This document shows positions 6,697 to 10,778 of a DNA stretch of 10,778 nt, piece after piece (position 1 is the first letter of the stretch; every line of letters begins with the position of its first letter). Location: positions 1 through 10,778 of the forward strand of contig CAZQEN010000278.1 in assembly GCA_964591605.1 (NCBI GenBank), given 5' to 3'. The stretch comes from CAYLLT01 sp964591605. Its GTDB lineage: Bacteria > Planctomycetota > Phycisphaerae > UBA1845 > PWPN01. The notes under the pieces are model-generated. The model searched no databases and was not told the DNA's origin. It saw only the letters and a program-made list of their open reading frames with translations. The position numbers were made by a program, and so were the translations under genes.

Positions 6697-7719
6697 TCAG
6701 GACGACCCGTTCGCCCCCAGATCCAGCGCGCATCGGAAGCCGACGTTGTGCACGCGCGCCAGTGCCGCTATTCCCGTCCGGAAAACACTCGTGGCCTGTG
6801 CGGCGAAGTAGGTATCGAATGCTCCGCCGCGGATGCTCTTGAGGAGCATGTCTCCCACGACCGGACGGTAGTCGCACGCGACCGTGAAGTCGGAATCCGT
6901 CCATTCCCACACGTTTCCGATGAGCTGCAGCACGCCGTTGGGCGATGCCCCGTTGGGGTATTCCGAGACGGGCACCGTCCGCCCGATGCCCGAACCCCAG
7001 ATGTTGCAGCGCCGGGTATCCAGGGCATCGCCCCAGGGATAGCGCCGCAGCAACTGGGCGGACGTGCGCAGCCGCCAGCTCGCGGCCATCTGCCACTCGG
7101 CCTCGGCGGGCAGCCGGTAGCCGGCCCACTTGCAGTACGCGGCCGCCTCGTAGAAACAGATACCCACCACCGGATGTTCGGCCAGGGCCTTGTGATGGCG
7201 TCCCTCCCGCCAGAACCGCGGGCCCGGATTGTCGGTCTGATCCTTGAAGTCGATGAGCTGCGGCCAGACGTCCTTGGGCCACAGTTCGAGATCCTGGTAG
7301 CCGCCTGAGTCGACGAACTTCTGAAACTGGGCATTGGTGACCGCGCAGCGGGCCAGCAGGAACGGCTGAGTCTCGACATCCTGCTCGTCCTTGCCCGGCT
7401 CGTCGGCGATGGTCTGGGGCAGCGAGATGAAGCCCTCGGGCACCAGGGCGAAGTTTTCGTCGATGGCCAGCACCGCCTGGCGATAGACCTTCTCCACGTC
7501 GCGGTGGTCGGCCCAGAGATGGCGGTTGATCGCGATGTAGGCGTACCGTTCGAGCTGCAGCTCCCGCTGAAGCGGGTCGTCCGAAAGCTTGAGCTGCAGA
7601 GCAGGCTCGAACTGCTCCTGCCTGCGAGTGGGCAGCGGACGGTACTGCCGTCGGGGGACGACCACCTCCGCTTCCAGCTCCTCCTGCTGCTGCTTACGAT
7701 TAAAGATCTTCAGCGCCAT
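6697..7719 (-). CDS. FGE/SUMF1-fold (C-type-lectin-like) protein lacking the catalytic cysteines
   Basis: 340 aa from ATG at 7719; GAGGG (7730-7726) lies 6 nt upstream. Residues 1-45 are charged and probably disordered, 50-90 are helical (LQLERYAYIAINRHLWADHRD), and about 92-335 form an FGE-sulfatase domain: VPEGFISL, ARCAVTNAQFQKFVDSGGY, HPVVGICFYEAAAYCKWAGYR, LPAEAEWQMAAS, YPWGD (228-231 region), GNVWEWTDSDF (268-278), SIRGGAF (295-301) and HNVGFRCALD near the end. In true FGE two Cys follow the RGG motif and form the copper/redox site; by alignment these positions are Thr303 and Gln308. Formylglycine synthesis is therefore unlikely. Non-catalytic relatives use this fold to bind ligands or proteins. 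No signal peptide is seen, so a cytoplasmic partner of the neighbouring GTPase is plausible. The fold is secure, the role inferred. Confidence 0.85.
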   Translation of the reverse strand: MALKIFNRKQQQEELEAEVVVPRRQYRPLPTRRQEQFEPALQLKLSDDPLQRELQLERYAYIAINRHLWADHRDVEKVYRQAVLAIDENFALVPEGFISLPQTIADEPGKDEQDVETQPFLLARCAVTNAQFQKFVDSGGYQDLELWPKDVWPQLIDFKDQTDNPGPRFWREGRHHKALAEHPVVGICFYEAAAYCKWAGYRLPAEAEWQMAASWRLRTSAQLLRRYPWGDALDTRRCNIWGSGIGRTVPVSEYPNGASPNGVLQLIGNVWEWTDSDFTVACDYRPVVGDMLLKSIRGGAFDTYFAAQATSVFRTGIAALARVHNVGFRCALDLGANGSS

Positions 7720-7791
7720 TCCCGACCCTCGCTTGTCTGTTGCCGCGTTGTCCGCCGCCCCCGTCGGGCGATCCGGACCGGCCGGCGACCG

Positions 7792-8739
7792 TCAGGCTCC
7801 GATGGCCTTGCGTTTCGCATCACGGCAGAGCTTCTGGAACCGCTCAATGGATTCGCGGGCCTGCTGATCGGCCGCACTGGGCACATTGGTCTTCCCGTTT
7901 CCACCCACGCGCGGGAGGAGCTCCTCGCGCTGGCTCGTCGCCTTGTCGAGCTCCTGTTCGAGCTGCCGCTGGATGGCCCCCAGGCTCTCACGGGCGGTGT
8001 CGAGCTCCTTCATGCGGGCATCCCACTCCTGGCGCAGAGCCGCGAGCTGGGTCTGCTGGGCATCGAGCTCGCGCCGCTGCGTTTCGACCGCCTGCATGGT
8101 CGCAGTCAGCTTCGCCTCGCGGGCGGCGAGCTCCTGCTGGCCGCGGGCGATCTTCTCGGCCTCCAGCGCCAGCGCCTGCTGCTGCTTGCCGAGCGCTTCG
8201 CGCTGCTGCCGAACTTCGGCCTGGGCAGCCGTCACCTCGCCGCACTTGGATTCCCATTCCGCCCGCTGCTGCTCCCACTGGGCGCAGCGCGACTCCCAAT
8301 CCTGGCGGGCGGTGTCGAGCTGTTTCTGTTCGGCCAGCAGGCCCTGGCGATCGTTGGCGAGGTCCGCGAGCTGCTTCTCGATGTTCTGCTGCTGCTGGGC
8401 CAGCGCCGCTGCCTGGGCTTCCTGCTGCTGACGCACTTCCTTGCACTGGTTCTCGCGGCTGAGGACTTCGGATTCCCGCTTCTCGAGGTCCTCGCAGAGC
8501 TGGGTCTCCTGCTGGACCACCTCGCAGCGCCGCTGTTCGAGCTGCTCGTAGTGCTGTTCGAGCGCGGTGCGGCATGACTCCAGCGCGGCCGCGCGGGCCT
8601 CGAGCAGCTCCCGGAGGGACTGCATCGCCAGGATGACGTCCCGACCCATCGTCTCGAGCCGAGCCAGATCCAGGGAGGCCTGTGCGCCGTCGGCGACGGG
8701 CTCCGCTGCTGATTCCTGAGGCCGTTTGTCCACCTTCAT
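7792..8739 (-). CDS. Long coiled-coil protein of the GTPase/GAP1 operon
   Basis: 315 aa from ATG at 8739. The start follows the upstream stop by one base (TGAcATG), and the Shine-Dalgarno GAGGAAG (8750-8744) lies within the end of the upstream gene, so the two are probably translationally coupled. Residues about 24-275 are an almost unbroken coiled coil rich in Gln, Glu, Arg and Ala. Then come a Gly/Asn/Pro linker (279-290) and a short terminal helix (292-312). Trp148, Trp155 and Trp162 are spaced by seven, and WESRC/WESKC recur 14 residues apart. Seven Cys (56, 72, 82, 99, 152, 166, 305) are unusual for a cytoplasmic coiled coil. There are no membrane segments or catalytic motifs. Likely a scaffold or rod linking components of the system; no family was recognised. 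An in-frame upstream ATG at 8784 overlaps the previous gene and is less likely. Confidence 0.75.
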   Translation of the reverse strand: MKVDKRPQESAAEPVADGAQASLDLARLETMGRDVILAMQSLRELLEARAAALESCRTALEQHYEQLEQRRCEVVQQETQLCEDLEKRESEVLSRENQCKEVRQQQEAQAAALAQQQQNIEKQLADLANDRQGLLAEQKQLDTARQDWESRCAQWEQQRAEWESKCGEVTAAQAEVRQQREALGKQQQALALEAEKIARGQQELAAREAKLTATMQAVETQRRELDAQQTQLAALRQEWDARMKELDTARESLGAIQRQLEQELDKATSQREELLPRVGGNGKTNVPSAADQQARESIERFQKLCRDAKRKAIGA

Positions 8740-8740
8740 G

Positions 8741-9436
8741 TCACTTCCTCTTCCACCACGACGTGCGCGCCGGGGAGGGCGCATCGTCGGGCTTCATGCC
8801 TTGCTCCGCCTGGTACTCGGCGAGCAGCTCGCGCATGCTCCGTTTGACCGGGCTGAGCCGCCGCATCACGCGAAGCGCTTTGACCGTCTTCTCATCCAAC
8901 GTCGCCAGCAATGCCTCGTCGTCCTCCGTTGACTGATCCCTGGCCGCCTGATCCGCCGTCTCGGGCTCTGCCGCCGGTTCGGCGGTCACGTAGCTGACAA
9001 TCCCGCGGGTCGCCGACGAGGGGGAACGCACGAGCTTGGGCGGCTCGGGCCTGAGCGGCTCCGGCTCGCTGGTCTCTCTGGCGTGCTGAGCCTCTTCAGC
9101 CAGCACGGCTTCCAGTTCGGCCCGCAGTCCTTCGGTGAATCGCTTCGTCGCCTCGGAGGTGCCCGGCGAGGGATCCGGGGCTCTTGACTCCGCGTTCACC
9201 TCTGTCTCTGCTTCTGCCTCTACCTCTACCTGTGCCTCTGCCTGCGCCTGTGCCTCTGCCTGCGCCCGGGTGACGGGCGCTTGCACCCCGACGACGCGTT
9301 CGACAGACGCGGCCCGCTCTTCCAGGGCCCGTTGAGCCGCGTTCATGGCCTCCAGCCAGGCCGATAACTTGACGTCGACCTCCGCCAATGCGGATCCGAT
9401 CGCCTCGTCTTCCTTTGGCACCAGCGTCTGCAACAT
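8741..9436 (-). CDS. Low-complexity, helix-rich protein with Ala/Glu/Gln tract, first gene of the operon
   Basis: 231 aa from ATG at 9436; ATG at 9490 (18 residues longer) is possible, and neither has a well-placed Shine-Dalgarno (GGAAGGGG lies 14 nt before 9436). Residues 8-50 are predicted helix/coiled coil (DEAIGSALAEVDVKLSAWLE), 58-83 an alternating Ala/Val and Glu/Gln tract encoded by a hexanucleotide-like repeat, 84-170 a mainly disordered Pro/Glu/Ser-rich linker interrupted by a helix (98-121), and 172-212 a conserved-looking helical tail (ALLATLDEKTVKALRVMRRL) before a basic end, WWKRK. No known domain was recognised. It is tightly coupled to the following coiled-coil gene, suggesting the two products interact. 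That it is a real gene rests on the coupling, the strand and the absence of a better frame. Confidence 0.6.
   Translation of the reverse strand: MLQTLVPKEDEAIGSALAEVDVKLSAWLEAMNAAQRALEERAASVERVVGVQAPVTRAQAEAQAQAEAQVEVEAEAETEVNAESRAPDPSPGTSEATKRFTEGLRAELEAVLAEEAQHARETSEPEPLRPEPPKLVRSPSSATRGIVSYVTAEPAAEPETADQAARDQSTEDDEALLATLDEKTVKALRVMRRLSPVKRSMRELLAEYQAEQGMKPDDAPSPARTSWWKRK
9198..9266. repeat. In-frame hexanucleotide-like repeat with an 18-bp tandem duplication
   Basis: The plus strand is a run of GCCTCT/GCCTGT-like units. Within it CTGTGCCTCTGCCTGCGC occurs twice in perfect tandem (9230-9247 and 9248-9265). It encodes alternating small/acidic residues (residues 58-83) of the first operon protein. 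Units are multiples of 6 bp, so copy-number changes preserve the frame. Confidence 0.9.
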
Positions 9437-9688
9437 GAGAAACCGTCGGCCCCTTCCATGACAGAGTTCGGGCGAGCGCAGCGTCCTCATCCCTGCATCG
9501 GCCTGAATGCCCCACGAGATAACCTGGGCAGTTTGAGTTAAGCGTACGATTCGTTTTCTCAGCGTGTCGAGGGCCGCTCCACGAGCGAGCTTGATCCACG
9601 TTCAAGAAGTGGAAGAGCCGGCCGAATGGGGAAGGAGCCGCGCAGGGGGCCGATAAAGACACCCGCGCAGGCGAAGAAGGCGCCGCCG
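9437..9688. other. Leader region of the five-gene operon
   Basis: This 252-bp stretch separates the helicase stop from the first operon gene and is the natural place for the operon promoter and helicase terminator. It is somewhat richer in A/T around 9525-9560. I find no good -35/-10 pair and no hairpin followed by a T-tract, so read-through from the helicase gene cannot be excluded. Confidence 0.4.
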
Positions 9689-10778
9689 CTACTCCTCGCC
9701 TTCCGGGGGCGTGATGATGCGGCAGGACGGAATGGCATCCAGGAATGCTTTGCCGTAGCGGCGGGTCTTGAGCCGCCGGTCCAGGACGACGACCCGGCCG
9801 CGGTCGGTTTTGGTGCGGATGAGACGGCCGAAGCCCTGCTTGAACTTGAGGATCGCTTCCGGAAGCTGGTAATCCATGAACGGATTGCCGCCGGCGGCCC
9901 GGATCTGCTCGATCCGCGCTTCGGTCAGAGGCCGGTCGGGCACCGCGAAGGGCAGCTTGACGATGATCACGTTCGTAAGGGCGTCGCCCGGCACGTCCAC
10001 GCCCTGCCAGAAGCTGTCGGTGCCGAAGAGCACCCAGCCCGGCTCGCTGCGGAAGCGCTGGAGCATGAGCGAGCGCGGCATCCCCTCGCCCTGGACCATG
10101 ATCCGCAGGCCCTGCCCCTCAAGCCGCGGACACAGGCGCCCGGCCATGTCGCGCATCATCTCGTAGCTGGTGAACAGCACGAAGGCCCGGCCCTTCGTGG
10201 CCCGGACGTGCTGATCGATCGCTTCGACGGCCGCGGGCACGAATGCCGTCGTGTTCTCGGGCTCCGGCAGGTCGGTCGCAATATGCAGCTCGGCCTGCGT
10301 GGCGTAGTCGAACGGCGAGCCGAGTTGAATCTCCTCCGGGTCGGTCAGCCCCAGCCGATGACGGATGTAATCGAACCCGCCGTGCCGGCGGGCGGACTGC
10401 CGGGGCGCGGGCTGGCGGGGGGCGGGCATCCTGCCCGCCTTCTCACCAGGGGCGGAGGGTGTGTCCGCCGCCAGTCTCTGTTCAGGCGGGCGCGGCGCCC
10501 GGCCCCCAGCGTCTGCCCGCCTTCCGGCAGACGCGCGCCCCGCGATCGACAGCGTCGCGCTGGTCAGAACCACGCTCTTGACCTTGCTGAACAGCGTCTC
10601 CTGCAGGATCTCGCCGACGACGGTCGGCGCCTGGCACAGCGACACGTTCGTCCGCCGGCCGGATTGCACCTCGATCCATCGCACCGATGCGTGTTGCGGC
10701 GTTTCGCCCTCTTCAAGCAGCGTTTCGAGCTGCTCGCGCACGATGCCGACGCGGTCGGTGAGGCTGCCCAGCTCGAAC
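9689..10778 (-). CDS. ATP-dependent DNA helicase, DinG/XPD (Rad3) type, C-terminal part
   Basis: 362 codons before the TAG stop at 9689; the frame is open to the right edge, so the start, the Walker A/B motifs and any Fe-S cysteines lie outside. Counting from the GTG at 10741, the visible helicase domain 2 has motif III VVLTSATLS (57-65), the block FDYIRHRLGL (123-132), motif IV AFVLFTSYEMMRD, motif V GTDSFWQGVDVPG (240-252) and motif VI QGFGRLIRTKTDRG (302-315) with the arginines expected for ATP hydrolysis. VDVPGDALTNVIIVKLPFAVP is typical of the DinG branch. Relatives unwind 5'-tailed DNA, R-loops or G-quadruplexes during repair. Residues about 69-120 are an Arg/Pro/Ala-rich insert absent from relatives as I remember them, coinciding with a hairpin-rich DNA element. 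The flanking motifs are intact, so the protein is probably functional. Confidence 0.9.
   Translation of the reverse strand, partial: FELGSLTDRVGIVREQLETLLEEGETPQHASVRWIEVQSGRRTNVSLCQAPTVVGEILQETLFSKVKSVVLTSATLSIAGRASAGRRADAGGRAPRPPEQRLAADTPSAPGEKAGRMPAPRQPAPRQSARRHGGFDYIRHRLGLTDPEEIQLGSPFDYATQAELHIATDLPEPENTTAFVPAAVEAIDQHVRATKGRAFVLFTSYEMMRDMAGRLCPRLEGQGLRIMVQGEGMPRSLMLQRFRSEPGWVLFGTDSFWQGVDVPGDALTNVIIVKLPFAVPDRPLTEARIEQIRAAGGNPFMDYQLPEAILKFKQGFGRLIRTKTDRGRVVVLDRRLKTRRYGKAFLDAIPSCRIITPPEGEE
10382..10537. repeat. Palindromic GC-rich repeat element inserted in frame in the helicase gene
   Basis: About 156 bp (52 codons) with several hairpins in series: GGCGGGC/GCCCGCC (10421-10439, loop ATCCT), GGCGGA/TCCGCC (10452-10470), GGCGC/GCGCC (10490-10500), and GCGTCTGCC/GGCAGACGC (10509-10534). 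CTGCCCGCCTTC occurs twice (10431 and 10513). The length is a multiple of three without stops in the host frame. Exact borders are estimated from where helicase homology should resume. Confidence 0.65.

Noticed and set aside
7504..8577. 357-aa leucine-rich plus-strand frame
   Set aside because: It is the antisense shadow of the coiled-coil and FGE-fold genes: the reverse complement of Gln/Glu-rich codons reads as Leu, giving a long but meaningless frame.
9198..9266. Possible CRISPR-like or short tandem array
   Set aside because: The units are 6 bp with no spacers and are translated in frame; this is a coding microsatellite, and no CRISPR array is present in the window.

Overview
The window is GC-rich, gene-dense bacterial DNA with no rRNA, insertion sequence or CRISPR array. 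The GC bias, the GTPase/GAP1 genes, a formylglycine-generating-enzyme (FGE) fold protein and an in-gene palindromic repeat would fit a planctomycete (Phycisphaerae-like) genome. That assignment is inference; no marker gene here settles it.

Left part (1-4015). A multi-spanning GT87-type glycosyltransferase runs off the left edge on the minus strand (1-1239). It diverges from a small AhpD-like carboxymuconolactone decarboxylase family gene (1555-1905, plus). The 315-bp region between them holds a perfect 21-bp palindrome just upstream of the AhpD-like gene. A tRNA-Gly(GCC) gene follows on the minus strand (2179-2250) with its own GNRA-looped terminator. Next is a CPA1-family NhaP2/CvrA-like cation/H+ antiporter with a cytoplasmic RCK_C/TrkA-C-like tail (2540-4015, minus). 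The 571-bp gap at 4016-4586 carries a 7-bp tandem repeat and a long hairpin, but no gene I can support.

Central part (4587-9436). Five minus-strand genes form a compact apparent operon. In transcription order they are: a low-complexity, helix-rich protein with an Ala/Glu/Gln tract; a long coiled-coil protein (1-nt gap after the first gene); an FGE/SUMF1-fold protein without the two FGE catalytic cysteines; a zinc-ribbon P-loop GTPase of the DO-GTPase type; and a GAP1-like (GTPase-associated protein 1) protein overlapping the GTPase gene by 22 nt. The GTPase/GAP1 pair resembles the predicted GTPase-centred bacterial conflict or signalling systems. The coiled-coil, disordered and FGE-fold partners make this the most likely undescribed system in the window. 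A reasonable model is that the FGE-fold protein senses or binds a ligand, the GTPase acts as a switch, GAP1 partners the GTPase, and the coiled-coil proteins scaffold the complex. This model is inference.

Right part (9689-10778). The C-terminal half of a DinG/XPD-type superfamily 2 helicase runs off the right edge on the minus strand. Between helicase motif III and the next conserved block it contains an in-frame insert of about 52 codons made of GC-rich hairpins. This looks like a palindromic repeat element that inserted into a coding gene and is tolerated.
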